In this document: positions 8,679 through 17,188 of the stretch, piece by piece | Layout of the letters: every line of letters starts with the position of its first letter | Position numbering within the stretch: the first letter of the stretch is position 1 | Source: Chloroflexota bacterium | GTDB taxonomy: Bacteria; Chloroflexota; Anaerolineae; UBA1429 | Length of the DNA: 64,000 bases | Direction of reading: 5' to 3' | NCBI GenBank assembly: GCA_019873625.1 | Contig: JAIOAW010000005.1 | Location: 1 to 64,000, forward strand | Position numbers and translations under genes: made by a program | Notes under the pieces: model-generated | Database searches by the model: none | The model's input: the letters and a program-made list of their open reading frames with translations, nothing else | What the model was told of the DNA's origin: nothing

Positions 8679-9509
8679 ATGGCTTTGCCCACCATCCCTT
8701 TTGGCCCTTATCGGCTCTCGCGCCTGATCCTCGGCGCTAACCCCATCAACGGCGGGTCGCACCTCTCACGCTTTGTCAATCTCCAGATGAAGCGCTATTT
8801 CACCGAGGAGCGCGTCCTCGACCTGTTGCGCCGTTCCGAGGCGGAGGGCATCAACACCTGGCAATCGAACCATCGCAACCTGGATCTTTACGCGCGCCAT
8901 CGCGCCGAGGGCGGCGGCCTGTACTACATCTCCCTCGCCTACGATGACCCGAACGACCCCGATATGGTTGGGCGCATCCTGGGCGTCGGCGCCATCGGCA
9001 TTGCGCACCATGGGGAGTATACGGATCAATTCTTTAAAGAGGGGCGCCTCGAAGCGGTGCGCCTTTGGCTAGAGCGCACGCGCGAGCGCGTAGGTGGCCG
9101 GCCGGTGCTCGTGGGCGTCTCGACGCATATGCCCGCCGTGGTGGAGGCCATCGAAAGCGCGGGCTGGGAGGTGGATTTTTATATGACCTGCGTGTACGAG
9201 CGCCACCGCACCCGCGAGGAACTCAAGGCCCTGTTGGGGCGGGTGCCCATCCCCTTGCGAGAAGTGTACCTGGAAGAGGATCCGCCCCGGATGTTCGCCG
9301 TGATGCGCCAGACGCCTCGCCCCTGTTTGGCCTTCAAGATTTTGGCGGCCGGGCGCCTGTGCGAAAGCCAAACGATGGTCGAGCAAGCCTTTGCCGAAAC
9401 CTTTCGGCAAATCAAGCCGACCGATGCGGTCATCGTGGGCATCTACCCCGAGTTCGAAGACCAAGTGCGGTTGGATGCGGACTATGTGCGGCGCTACGGC
9501 GCCGTGTAA
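8679..9509 (+). CDS. TIM-barrel protein, possibly aldo/keto-reductase-like, function unknown
   Basis: This 276-residue protein starts with ALPTIPFGPYRLSRLILGANP, which recalls the first strand of aldo/keto reductases, and has alternating strand/helix spacing through VSTHMPAVVEAIESAGWEVDFYMT and a late IVGIYPEFEDQV. I do not see a convincing Asp-Tyr-Lys-His catalytic set, so reductase activity is not claimed. The ATG at 8679 follows GGAGG by seven bases; upstream in-frame sequence overlaps the promoter. It stands alone, with a terminator after it. Confidence 0.6.
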   Translation: MALPTIPFGPYRLSRLILGANPINGGSHLSRFVNLQMKRYFTEERVLDLLRRSEAEGINTWQSNHRNLDLYARHRAEGGGLYYISLAYDDPNDPDMVGRILGVGAIGIAHHGEYTDQFFKEGRLEAVRLWLERTRERVGGRPVLVGVSTHMPAVVEAIESAGWEVDFYMTCVYERHRTREELKALLGRVPIPLREVYLEEDPPRMFAVMRQTPRPCLAFKILAAGRLCESQTMVEQAFAETFRQIKPTDAVIVGIYPEFEDQVRLDADYVRRYGAV

Positions 9510-9536
9510 AAAGCGCGGCCCTTTTGGTATAGAACG

Positions 9537-9565
9537 CCTCCCGCAGGCATAAGGCCTGCGGGAGG
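9537..9565. terminator. Hairpin terminator between convergent genes
   Basis: CCTCCCGCAGGC and GCCTGCGGGAGG form a perfect 12-bp stem with a five-base loop. It lies between the TIM-barrel gene and the end of the six-gene minus-strand operon. The U-run is weak on both strands. Confidence 0.65.
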
Positions 9566-9574
9566 TTGAGGTAT

Positions 9575-10843
9575 TTAGGCCCAGGGGATCCACCGTTTGT
9601 TGGCCGCCAGGAGTTCCTCCAACATCGGCGCGGCTTCGTCATAGGAGGGGACGAGGGGATGGGCCATCAGGGCCTGGAGGGCCAGGCGGCGGCTCCCCTC
9701 CACGGCGGCGCGCACGGTGAGCGTCTCGTAACTTTTGACGGCCTGCACCAGCCCGCGGATGGCGAGCGGCAGTTCGCCCATCGGGATGGGGTGGGCGCCC
9801 TGCGCATCCACCCGGCAAGGCACCTCGACGGAGGCATCGTCGGGCAGGCCGGTGATGGCCCCTTGGTTCAGCACCTGCGTCACCTGGCGCTCGCCCGTAT
9901 TGCCCCGGATGGCGAGCATCGCGGCAAAGGCCACGTCGGCATAGCCGCCGCCCCCTCGCTTGGCTAGGAGCGCGGGCTTGTGATCCAGCGTGGGGTCAGC
10001 ATACTCGCGCCAGAGTTCGGCCTCCATCTCTTTGACGATCTCACCGCGCGTGCGGTGGCCGGGCTTTTGCGCCTCGCGCACCACGGCGGTGTGATGGTAG
10101 TAATAGCGCAAGTACGAGGCCGGGAGCATCCCCAAGGTGCGCAGCCAGTCTCCAGCGATGCCGTGGCCGTTTTCCTCGGCATGCTGGGCAGCCATTTCGA
10201 CGATCTCGGGCAAGCGATCCTCGCCATCCACCGTAAAGCGCACGAGGAACCCCAAATGGTTCAGGCCCATCCAATCTGCCGTGACGCGAGAGGGGTCAGC
10301 GCCCACCGCCTCGGTAACGTAGCGGATGACCTCAGCCGGTAGGCTGCACAGCCCCACAAAGCGCACCCCGCCCCCATAGACGCCGAGCGCCTCCGCAATG
10401 ATGCCGGAAGGGTTCGTGTAGTTGATGAGCCAAGCATCGGGGCAGACCGAGACCATATCCCGCGCCAAATCGAGCATCACGGGGATGGTGCGCAAGGCTT
10501 TCATCATCCCGCCAGGGCCGGTCGTCTCTTGGCCGATGACGTTGTACTTGAGGGGGATCTTTTCATCTTGGATGCGCGCATCCATCCCACCCACGCGGAT
10601 GAGGCAGTTGACGAAATCGGCCCCCTCCAGGGCGCGGCGCCGATCGGTGGTGGCCCAAACGCGCACGGGCACGCCGGCGCGGTTGAGCATCCGTTGGCTC
10701 AGGCCGGCGGCGATTTCCAACCGTTGGGGGTTGATATCCGTGAGGACGAGTTCGCTCACCGGAAAGACGGCATGGCGCTGGATCAGCCCCTCGACGAGTT
10801 CGGGGGTGTACGAACTCCCCCCACCCACGATGACGAGTTTCAT
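9575..10843 (-). CDS. GH4 family 6-phospho-beta-glucosidase-like enzyme
   Basis: This 422-residue glycosidase belongs to family GH4, which cleaves glycosidic bonds by an NAD+- and divalent-metal-dependent oxidation/elimination route. The Rossmann start MKLVIVGGGSSYTPELVEG, the IGQETTGPGGMMKALRTIP block, NYTNPSG, the metal-binding GLCSLP Cys and the GLNHLG His are all present. The ATG at 10843 has AAGGAGG five bases upstream, 26 bases past the kinase gene. It is the last gene of the operon, and the neighbouring sugar kinase fits a phospho-sugar substrate. Confidence 0.9.
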   Translation of the reverse strand: MKLVIVGGGSSYTPELVEGLIQRHAVFPVSELVLTDINPQRLEIAAGLSQRMLNRAGVPVRVWATTDRRRALEGADFVNCLIRVGGMDARIQDEKIPLKYNVIGQETTGPGGMMKALRTIPVMLDLARDMVSVCPDAWLINYTNPSGIIAEALGVYGGGVRFVGLCSLPAEVIRYVTEAVGADPSRVTADWMGLNHLGFLVRFTVDGEDRLPEIVEMAAQHAEENGHGIAGDWLRTLGMLPASYLRYYYHHTAVVREAQKPGHRTRGEIVKEMEAELWREYADPTLDHKPALLAKRGGGGYADVAFAAMLAIRGNTGERQVTQVLNQGAITGLPDDASVEVPCRVDAQGAHPIPMGELPLAIRGLVQAVKSYETLTVRAAVEGSRRLALQALMAHPLVPSYDEAAPMLEELLAANKRWIPWA

Positions 10844-10869
10844 AGTAACCTCCTTATCGTTTCGAATGC

Positions 10870-11874
10870 TCATTCATCCTCTGGGAGTGCGGCCGTGCTA
10901 AAGAAAGCAGGCTCCGGCAAGGTGCGCCGCAGGTTCTCCATCATCTCCTCCGTAACGGGGATGCCGAGCGCATCATAGGCCAGGAGCACGGCGCCCGCGG
11001 CCGGCTCGACGTTCAGGCGGACGATCTTGACCCTCGGCGCCACCTTGTGCACCTCGGCGGTGAGGGTGTCTATCAGCACGGGGCATTCGCCTTTGAAGAC
11101 GCTCCCCGAAAGCACCAACTCGAACGCGAGGGCCGTCATCTTGAAGCGGCGGATCATCCCCGTGGCATATTCGGCGAGGAGCCGCCCATCCCGCGCCAAA
11201 ATCTCGCAGGCCACCTCATCTCCGGCGTTGGCCACGCGAAAGACGAGCGGGCACAGAGAATGCGCCGCGCGCGGGGGCAGTTCGTGGGCGATGATGGCGT
11301 GGAGCATCTCATCCGCCGAGGCATAGCCGAGCGCCTTGAGCACGGCGGGCGTCAGGGCCGTGCGCTGGCCGCGCCCATCCTCCTCACGGAGCACGGCCTC
11401 GATGGCCCAACGGCCGATGGTGCCCCCGCCGCCCTCATCCGCATAGTAGCCGTAAGCCCAGCGCGTGCCATCGGGCGTGATGATGGCCGCGTTGGCGCCC
11501 GTGCCCGCGATGACCACGGCCCCCCAGGGCTGGCTGATGCCGGCGCGTAGGCCGGCAAAGGTATCGTTCATCACCAAGACGCGCCGGGCCAGCCCCAGCC
11601 GCGAAAGGACGGCCTCGCGGCGCACATGGTCTTCGGGCCAATCGGCGCCGGCTAGGGCGAAGGCGCCCTGTTCGATATCTTCGCCCGAAAGGCCAGCGGC
11701 CCCCAAGGCTTGGCGCACGGCTTCGGCCACCACGGCCATAGGAATCTCGACATCGGGGCCGGTCCAGTTCGAATTGCCGCTGCGCCCCGCACCCAGGATG
11801 CGGCCTTGATCATCGGCCACCAAGGCGATCGTCTTGGTGGTGCCCCCGTCTACTCCTACGACGTAGCGCGCCAC
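10870..11874 (-). CDS. BadF/BadG/NAGK-type sugar kinase
   Basis: This 334-residue ASKHA-fold kinase resembles N-acetylglucosamine kinase. It opens with the phosphate-1 loop VGVDGGTTKT, has the GTGANAA phosphate-2 motif near residue 123 and a DEGGGG segment after it. The start is GTG at 11874 behind GGAGG. It sits between ThuA and the GH4 glucosidase genes, 23-26 bases from each, and probably phosphorylates a sugar or amino sugar for the same pathway. The substrate is inferred only. Confidence 0.85.
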   Translation of the reverse strand: MARYVVGVDGGTTKTIALVADDQGRILGAGRSGNSNWTGPDVEIPMAVVAEAVRQALGAAGLSGEDIEQGAFALAGADWPEDHVRREAVLSRLGLARRVLVMNDTFAGLRAGISQPWGAVVIAGTGANAAIITPDGTRWAYGYYADEGGGGTIGRWAIEAVLREEDGRGQRTALTPAVLKALGYASADEMLHAIIAHELPPRAAHSLCPLVFRVANAGDEVACEILARDGRLLAEYATGMIRRFKMTALAFELVLSGSVFKGECPVLIDTLTAEVHKVAPRVKIVRLNVEPAAGAVLLAYDALGIPVTEEMMENLRRTLPEPAFFSTAALPEDE

Positions 11875-11897
11875 AACTCACCTCCTCGAATCGTCCT

Positions 11898-12524
11898 TCA
11901 TTTTTGGCCCAAGCACCAGGTCAGAACGTTCCGCAAAAGGGCTTGAAACGAGGGATGCCCCCAGACCTCCGCCGTGTGCCCCGGCGTAAGGACGCCGATG
12001 CGCCCCCGGCCCTCGCGGCGCGCCCAACCGCCGGGCTGAATGCCGTGCTCGGAGCGCGTAGTCAGGAACACATCCGCTGCGGGGTCATCCAGGGCCATTT
12101 CATAGTGCTCATCTTCCACTGTAAAAGGCGCCACGCCCGCCGCAAGGGGATGCCCCTCCTTCGGCTCGACCGTTACCGGGCAACGCGGCGGGTGCCGGAT
12201 GAAGGCCCCGCCGATGACGCCCCGAATGATGGGCAAATCGAGGTACCCCGCCGTGCCGGAATGGACGAAAAGCAGCCCGCACCCTTGGCGGGCATAATCT
12301 CGGAAGGCCTCTTGCACCGCCTCCGTCATCCAAGGGGCGTGGTTTGTTGAAGAGGTATGATTCGATTTGGCCACGATGACGGCGGGGTAAGAGGCCATCC
12401 GTTCGGCGGCCCAGAGCGCGGCGTCTTCGATGACGTCGAACGCATAGCCCTCTAAAAGGGCCAGGCCGGCCCGCACGACCTGGGCCGGGTGATATGGATC
12501 ATCGCAGAAGACGAGGACCTTCAT
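11898..12524 (-). CDS. ThuA-like domain protein
   Basis: This 208-residue protein has the ThuA (trehalose-utilisation) glutamine-amidotransferase-like fold: MKVLVFCDDPYHPAQVV, a mid segment LLFVHSGTAGY corresponding to the elbow where amidotransferases carry the nucleophile, and PVTVEPKEGHPLAAGV followed by DEHYEM. ATG 12524 has AAAGGAG upstream; the reading frame open upstream of it overlaps the isomerase gene. ThuA proteins occur in sugar-oxidation operons, but their reaction is poorly defined. Confidence 0.85.
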   Translation of the reverse strand: MKVLVFCDDPYHPAQVVRAGLALLEGYAFDVIEDAALWAAERMASYPAVIVAKSNHTSSTNHAPWMTEAVQEAFRDYARQGCGLLFVHSGTAGYLDLPIIRGVIGGAFIRHPPRCPVTVEPKEGHPLAAGVAPFTVEDEHYEMALDDPAADVFLTTRSEHGIQPGGWARREGRGRIGVLTPGHTAEVWGHPSFQALLRNVLTWCLGQK

Positions 12525-12537
12525 CGCGCTCCTTTCC

Positions 12538-13329
12538 CTAGCCCCAGAGCCTCTCGGCATAGGCATACCATTGGGCTAGGCCCTCCTCCGGGGGCGGCGA
12601 GGCAAGTTCGTATTCCAGGGCGATATCGCCCTGGTAGCCCCAAGCATCGAGCATCTCGGCCACCCAACGCGCATCGATCTGCCCCTCGCCGAGCATCGTC
12701 AACTGAAAGCCCTCTCGGCCAAAGGCGCCATCTTTGAGGTGGACGTGCGCGATGTGCCCGCGAAGCGCCCAGAGGGCTGCGCGATAATCCACGCCGCCCC
12801 GCATCAGGTTGCACGGATCGTAGAGGATGCCGAAATGGGGAGAGGCAACTCCCTCGACGAGCGCTTGCATCGGCTCGAGCGCCCCGGAAATGCCCCCGCC
12901 GTGCGTCTCAAAGCCGAGATAGACGCCGCAGGCTTGGGCATAGGCCGCAGCCTTGCGAAACCAGGGGATGATCTGCCCTAGGCAGGCGGGGTCGTCGTTC
13001 CCCGGCACCACGCGGATGGAACGCGCCCCCCAACGCGCTGCGATATCCACCGCCCGGCAGAGGGCCTCCCATTCGGCTTGCTGGGCGGCGGCATCACCGG
13101 CGAAACCGCGCCCCACGTAGGTGCCCAGGTTGGCGATGTGAAGGCCCAAAGACTGGGCAAAGGCCCAAAGGGCCTCGAGGTCGCCTTCGGCGCTATCCAG
13201 CGAAAAGTGCGGGGCACGCCCCAAGAGGTCCACCCGCGTGAACCCCGCGCGGCGAACCTTCTCCAAAGCCTCGGCCCAAGGCCGGTCTCGAAAGGGATAG
13301 GTGCACCCAGAAAGGCGGTGGATATCCAT
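12538..13329 (-). CDS. Sugar phosphate isomerase/epimerase family TIM barrel
   Basis: This 263-residue protein is of the xylose-isomerase-like (AP endonuclease family 2) TIM-barrel type. It begins LSGCTYPFRDRPWAEALEKV and carries metal-ligand-type acidic residues in FETHGGGISG (about residue 140), ILYDPCNLMRGG (about 172) and VHLKDG, ending in IALEYE. It lies 13 bases upstream of ThuA. Isomerisation or epimerisation of a keto-sugar is the family role; the exact substrate is not shown. Confidence 0.85.
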   Translation of the reverse strand: MDIHRLSGCTYPFRDRPWAEALEKVRRAGFTRVDLLGRAPHFSLDSAEGDLEALWAFAQSLGLHIANLGTYVGRGFAGDAAAQQAEWEALCRAVDIAARWGARSIRVVPGNDDPACLGQIIPWFRKAAAYAQACGVYLGFETHGGGISGALEPMQALVEGVASPHFGILYDPCNLMRGGVDYRAALWALRGHIAHVHLKDGAFGREGFQLTMLGEGQIDARWVAEMLDAWGYQGDIALEYELASPPPEEGLAQWYAYAERLWG

Positions 13330-13395
13330 AGAACCCTCGCGCGTGTGTACTTTATCCTAGCCCAAGGCGAGAGTTTCGTCCAGCGCGGCGAGCGC

Positions 13396-15096
13396 CTAGA
13401 ACGTGAAATCCTCCAAAATGGAGCCGCCGATGAATTCGCGCAGGAGCGAATTATCAGGCACGCAATCTGCCCGGCAGGGGCGCACCCACCGCAAAAAGGC
13501 GAGCAGGCGGCGCGCCTCCAACCATTCTGGGGTATCGGGTGGCACGGTGAGGAGGAGGGGTTCCACATAGGGCTTGAGCACCGCGAGTTCATAGGCCAGG
13601 GCCGAATTGAACATCACGTCGGCATTTTCTTGGTAAGGGAAGATGTTCCTTTCCTCGCCCCGCCGCACGCTCGCCCAACGTTGGATCGTCTCTCGCGCGC
13701 TGTAGCCGCGAAATTGCGCATCCCGCACGATGCGCCGGAGGAGGCGCACATCCGTCGTGGGGATGCGGTTGTGATGATCTATGTTGAGTTGCGTCAAGGC
13801 GGAGACGTAGATGCGGTAGATCATCTCCGCCGGAATCTCGGTGAGGAGGCGCGGGTTCAGGCCATGGATGCCTTCCACAAGGAGGATGGCGTTTTCCGCA
13901 AGAGATACGTCGCGATCGGGCAGGCCCTTGCCCTGGTGAAAGTCAAAACGGGGCACCGTAACCCGTTCTCCAGCCAGAAGGCGGCGGATATGCTCATTGA
14001 ACAGGGCCAAATTGAGCGCCTCGAGGGATTCAAAGTCATACGCGCCGTTCGCGTCGCGGGGCGTCTGGTCGCGATCGACAAAATAGTCGTCCAGCCCCAA
14101 GGGGAGCGGGCGCATCTCATTCACCAGGAGTTGGATGGCCAAACGCCGCACAAAGGTCGTCTTGCCGGAGGAGGAAGGCCCGGCGATGAGCACCACGCGC
14201 ACGCGTGGGCGGCGGCGGGCGATTTCGTCCGCAATGCGGGCGATTTGCTTCTCGTGGAGGGCTTCGGAGACGAGCACGGCCTCGCGGATGCGCCCCTTCT
14301 CCACGGCCTCGTTGAGCGAGCCGATATCCTCGATGCCCAAAATGCCGAGCCATTCCCCATACTCACGAAAGATGCCCATCAGTTTGGGGTAATCGTGATG
14401 CGAGTGCAGGGGCAAGGGGAACCCCCTTTGGGGCATACGCAAGATGAACCCCGGCGGGTAGAGTTCGAGCCAAAAGCCGCTCAAGGCGCCCGTCGAGGGC
14501 ATCATATAGCCGTAAAAATAGTCATACACTCCCCGCAAACGGTAAAGGGCGATGGTCGGCTCCTCGCGGAAGCGTAGGAGGCGCACCTTGTCATCGTAGC
14601 CCATCGCCTCAAAAATCGCCTTGGCCTGGACCACGGGCATCTCTTCGCGAAGGATCGGCTCATCTTGGGCGACGATCTCCCGCATACGGGCCTCAAGGGC
14701 GCGCAGTTCCTCGGCGCTGAATAGGGCGCGCCCTTTGACCTGGCAAAAGAATCCCCCTAGGGTGACGGAGTGATCTACGATGATGTGCGCCTCGGGGAAG
14801 AGTTCGTTCGCCGCCACGATGAGCACAAAGAGCAACGACCGCTGGTAGATGCGCATCCCGTCCGTCGTGGTCGTATCGAGCACCTGCACGGAGGCATCTC
14901 CCTCGACGATCTGGGTCAGTTCCACGAGTTCGCCGTTCATCAGGGCGGCGGCGATTGGCTCTGGGGGATCTGGATAGGCCGCCTCGACAAAATCTCGCAG
15001 GGGCAAACCGACGGGGCCTTCGAACAGGCGCCCATCGTGAAAGGCCACGAGCGCCGTTTGGCGAGGTTGTGCGGGGTGGATTTCTGGGTGCGGCAT
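13396..15096 (-). CDS. Nucleoside (uridine-type) kinase with TGS/ThrRS-like N-terminal region
   Basis: This 566-residue protein joins two parts. Residues 1-60 resemble a TGS domain and about 60-270 the threonyl-tRNA-synthetase editing-like domain (VDHSVTLGGFFCQVKG). The rest, about 300-490, is a P-loop uridine/phosphoribulokinase-type kinase with GPSSSGKTTFVRRLA and an LDDYFVDRDQTPRD segment. Similar proteins in Thermotogae and Clostridia are called nucleoside kinases. ATG 15096 follows GGAG; an in-frame TTG at 15111 is less likely. It lies second in the sugar operon. Confidence 0.85.
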   Translation of the reverse strand: MPHPEIHPAQPRQTALVAFHDGRLFEGPVGLPLRDFVEAAYPDPPEPIAAALMNGELVELTQIVEGDASVQVLDTTTTDGMRIYQRSLLFVLIVAANELFPEAHIIVDHSVTLGGFFCQVKGRALFSAEELRALEARMREIVAQDEPILREEMPVVQAKAIFEAMGYDDKVRLLRFREEPTIALYRLRGVYDYFYGYMMPSTGALSGFWLELYPPGFILRMPQRGFPLPLHSHHDYPKLMGIFREYGEWLGILGIEDIGSLNEAVEKGRIREAVLVSEALHEKQIARIADEIARRRPRVRVVLIAGPSSSGKTTFVRRLAIQLLVNEMRPLPLGLDDYFVDRDQTPRDANGAYDFESLEALNLALFNEHIRRLLAGERVTVPRFDFHQGKGLPDRDVSLAENAILLVEGIHGLNPRLLTEIPAEMIYRIYVSALTQLNIDHHNRIPTTDVRLLRRIVRDAQFRGYSARETIQRWASVRRGEERNIFPYQENADVMFNSALAYELAVLKPYVEPLLLTVPPDTPEWLEARRLLAFLRWVRPCRADCVPDNSLLREFIGGSILEDFTF

Positions 15097-15123
15097 AGGC
15101 GAATGCTCCAAGAGGCGATGCGG

Positions 15124-15783
15124 CTATCTCTGGCCATACTGTTCCCGATAGCGGCGATGGCCGCGGGCGACCTCGTCGGGGGGAATCTCCTCTGGCTGGC
15201 CGAGTTGTAGGGCGTAAAAGACGGTGCGTGCTACGTCCTCCACCATCACGGCGGCCTTGACGGCGGCCATCACATCTGGCCCAATCGTGAACACGCCGTG
15301 ATTCTTCATCAAGATGGCGCAACTGGAGCCGATGGAACGCACGATTTCCTGGCCAATCTCCTCCCCGCCAATAGGGGCATAGGCCCCCACGGGGATCGGC
15401 CCGCCGAACTCATCCGCAATGGCCGTCAGATACACGGGGATGGGCTTGCCTACGGCGGCAAAGGCCGTGGCAAAGGTCGAATGGGTGTGTACGATGCCCA
15501 TCACATCGGGCCGATGGCGATACACATAGAGGTGCGTGGGGGCATCCACCGAGGGTTTGAGGGCGCCCTCTACGAGGCGCCCATCGAGATCCAAGATGAC
15601 CATCTGCTCTGGGGTGAGGTCATCGTAGCGTACGCCACTGGGTTTGATGACGACCAGGCCCGTCTCACGGTCTCGCCCGCTGACGTTGCCGCTCGTCCAG
15701 GTAACCAGGCCGGCGCGGGGGAGCAGTTTGTTCCCTGCGCAAACTAGGGCGCGCAACGCATCGAGCACAGCGGCACCTCCCAT
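15124..15783 (-). CDS. Class II aldolase / L-ribulose-5-phosphate 4-epimerase-like (AraD family)
   Basis: This 219-residue protein matches AraD: SGNVSGRD near residue 33, KPSGVRYDDLTPEQMV, the PSVDAPTHLYVYR block and the zinc-ligand HTHS motif. AraD interconverts ribulose-5-P and xylulose-5-P; close relatives are fuculose/rhamnulose-phosphate aldolases, so the reaction is not settled. The ATG at 15783 gives the best family N-terminus, though an in-frame GTG at 15807 is possible. It is the first gene of the six-gene operon running to 9575. Confidence 0.88.
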   Translation of the reverse strand: MGGAAVLDALRALVCAGNKLLPRAGLVTWTSGNVSGRDRETGLVVIKPSGVRYDDLTPEQMVILDLDGRLVEGALKPSVDAPTHLYVYRHRPDVMGIVHTHSTFATAFAAVGKPIPVYLTAIADEFGGPIPVGAYAPIGGEEIGQEIVRSIGSSCAILMKNHGVFTIGPDVMAAVKAAVMVEDVARTVFYALQLGQPEEIPPDEVARGHRRYREQYGQR

Positions 15784-15877
15784 AGCAAAAGATGCCGAAC
15801 GCCTCACCCCCGAAAGTCATTGGGTTTGAGGCGCGGCATCTTGATTATGGGCGATATGGGGAGGTCTGTCAAGAACC

Positions 15878-16522
15878 TCAGCGGCGCCCGCGGGCGTTCC
15901 CAGAGGCGTGGCCGTTCGAGGGGCCGCCCTGGGCCTGGCCGGGGGCGGCGGGAGGGTTCGCCTGCCCAGAGGATTCGGAACGTTCCCGCACCTCGTTCTG
16001 AGAGCGGTTCGCCTCCGTTTGGCCCACGCGGCGGCCGTCCTCCTGCTGGGTGCGCGCCTCGTTCTGCAGGCGCGTGCGCGTCTCGTCTCCGGTGGAGGCC
16101 GACGAGATTTGCTCGCGCAGGTGCAGGCGGTTGCGGAGCAACCCATCGGGCAGGATATCCCAACGGCCCGTCTTGGCGGCTACGGCCACTGGAGAGATGG
16201 CGTTCTCTTTGACATAATACGTGCCATCCAAGGCCTCGCCCGGCAGGGCGGTGAGGTCCACTGGATCACCCCAGGCGCTTGCCGAGGGATGGTCGGTGGG
16301 GGCAGCCACCAGGTGCATAGCCGCTCCCGCTTTATAGTACCCATCCTCATAGCAATACACCCATACTTGGTAAACGCCGCTGGGCAAAGGGCGGATGGCG
16401 GCTAGGCAGGCGCCGTCATCCACCGTGAGCCGGTCGCCAAGGGGCGCGGCCGCCGCCACGGGCAGGGCCAAGGAAATCAGGACAAGCGCGGCCAGGCCAA
16501 CGGTGAGCAAACGCTTTCTCAT
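15878..16522 (-). CDS. Secreted protein of unknown function with disordered polar tail
   Basis: This 214-residue protein has a clear Sec signal peptide (MRKRLLTVGLAALVLISLALP, cut after AAA around residue 25), a small folded region with two cysteines (Cys39 and Cys57), and a C-terminal third rich in Gln, Arg, Glu, Asn and Gly that should be disordered. I do not recognise the domain. It has its own upstream gap and faces no obvious partner. Confidence 0.7.
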   Translation of the reverse strand: MRKRLLTVGLAALVLISLALPVAAAAPLGDRLTVDDGACLAAIRPLPSGVYQVWVYCYEDGYYKAGAAMHLVAAPTDHPSASAWGDPVDLTALPGEALDGTYYVKENAISPVAVAAKTGRWDILPDGLLRNRLHLREQISSASTGDETRTRLQNEARTQQEDGRRVGQTEANRSQNEVRERSESSGQANPPAAPGQAQGGPSNGHASGNARGRR

Positions 16523-16608
16523 AGGAGCCTCCTATCGTCGTGAGGAATGTGAAGGCCGTGCAGAGCCTTCACCCTATGTAACGAATGAGAGGCGCCTTGG
16601 GTTACAGA

Positions 16609-16643
16609 AAAGAAAACGCTCCCGAAATTGTTTCGGGAGCGTT
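16609..16643 (-). terminator. Intrinsic terminator of the RRM gene
   Basis: On the minus strand AACGCTCCCGAAA and TTTCGGGAGCGTT form a 13-bp stem with a three-base loop, followed by a T-rich run (TTCTTTTCTG). Confidence 0.85.
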
Positions 16644-16663
16644 CCTCAGGCGTAACGCGCCGA

Positions 16664-16951
16664 CTAGTAGCGCCCGCGATCGCGGGAGTCTCGCTCGCGC
16701 GGTTGACGAGGCTTGGCCTCGTTCACCTTGAGGGTGCGGCCACCGAGTTGGGCACCATCGAACTGCTCGATGGCGGCCTTGGCGGCGGCGTCATTGGCCA
16801 TCTCCACAAACCCGAAACCGCGCGCGCGGCCGGTTTCGCGATCCGTAATGATGCTGACCTCGACGACTTCGCCGGCCTGGCTGAAAAGGCTCTCCAGTTC
16901 GGCCTCGGTGGTAGAGTAAGGCAAATTCCCGACGTACAGTTTGCTTCCCAT
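16664..16951 (-). CDS. RRM-domain RNA-binding protein
   Basis: This 95-residue single RRM protein carries both RNP motifs: RNP2 (LYVGNLPY, residues 4-11) and RNP1 (RGFGFVEM, about residues 44-51), with a short Arg-rich tail. It resembles the small glycine-rich-type Rbp proteins of cyanobacteria and other bacteria that bind single-stranded RNA and are often cold-induced. ATG 16951 follows AAAAGGA by seven bases; a TTG two codons upstream has no site. A long hairpin lies immediately upstream of the ribosome site. Confidence 0.93.
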   Translation of the reverse strand: MGSKLYVGNLPYSTTEAELESLFSQAGEVVEVSIITDRETGRARGFGFVEMANDAAAKAAIEQFDGAQLGGRTLKVNEAKPRQPRERDSRDRGRY

Positions 16952-16966
16952 TCCCAATGTCCTTTT

Positions 16967-17032
16967 GAGTGGTCTGACAGATTCTCCGAACTCCGGGCTT
17001 CAGAATGAATCTACGCTATCCCCAGACCACTC
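16967..17032 (-). promoter_or_regulatory. Hairpin leader of the RRM gene
   Basis: GAGTGGTCTG and CAGACCACTC pair over 10 bp, and inside them AGATTC pairs with GAATCT, giving a two-storey hairpin. It ends directly before the AAAAGGA ribosome site of the RRM gene. A role in temperature or autogenous control of translation is an inference. Confidence 0.55.
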
Positions 17033-17188
17033 GACGAGACATGGGATGAGAGCGCCGATCATTCTAGCCAGGCGAACCGGCCCGCGTTGCCCGCCAACAG
17101 GCAACCCTGGCCATCGCCTCTGGCTCCGCATTATAGGCAGGGCCAAAGGCTTGTCAAACGGGGCAAACGCCGATGCCTTTCACCCCCT

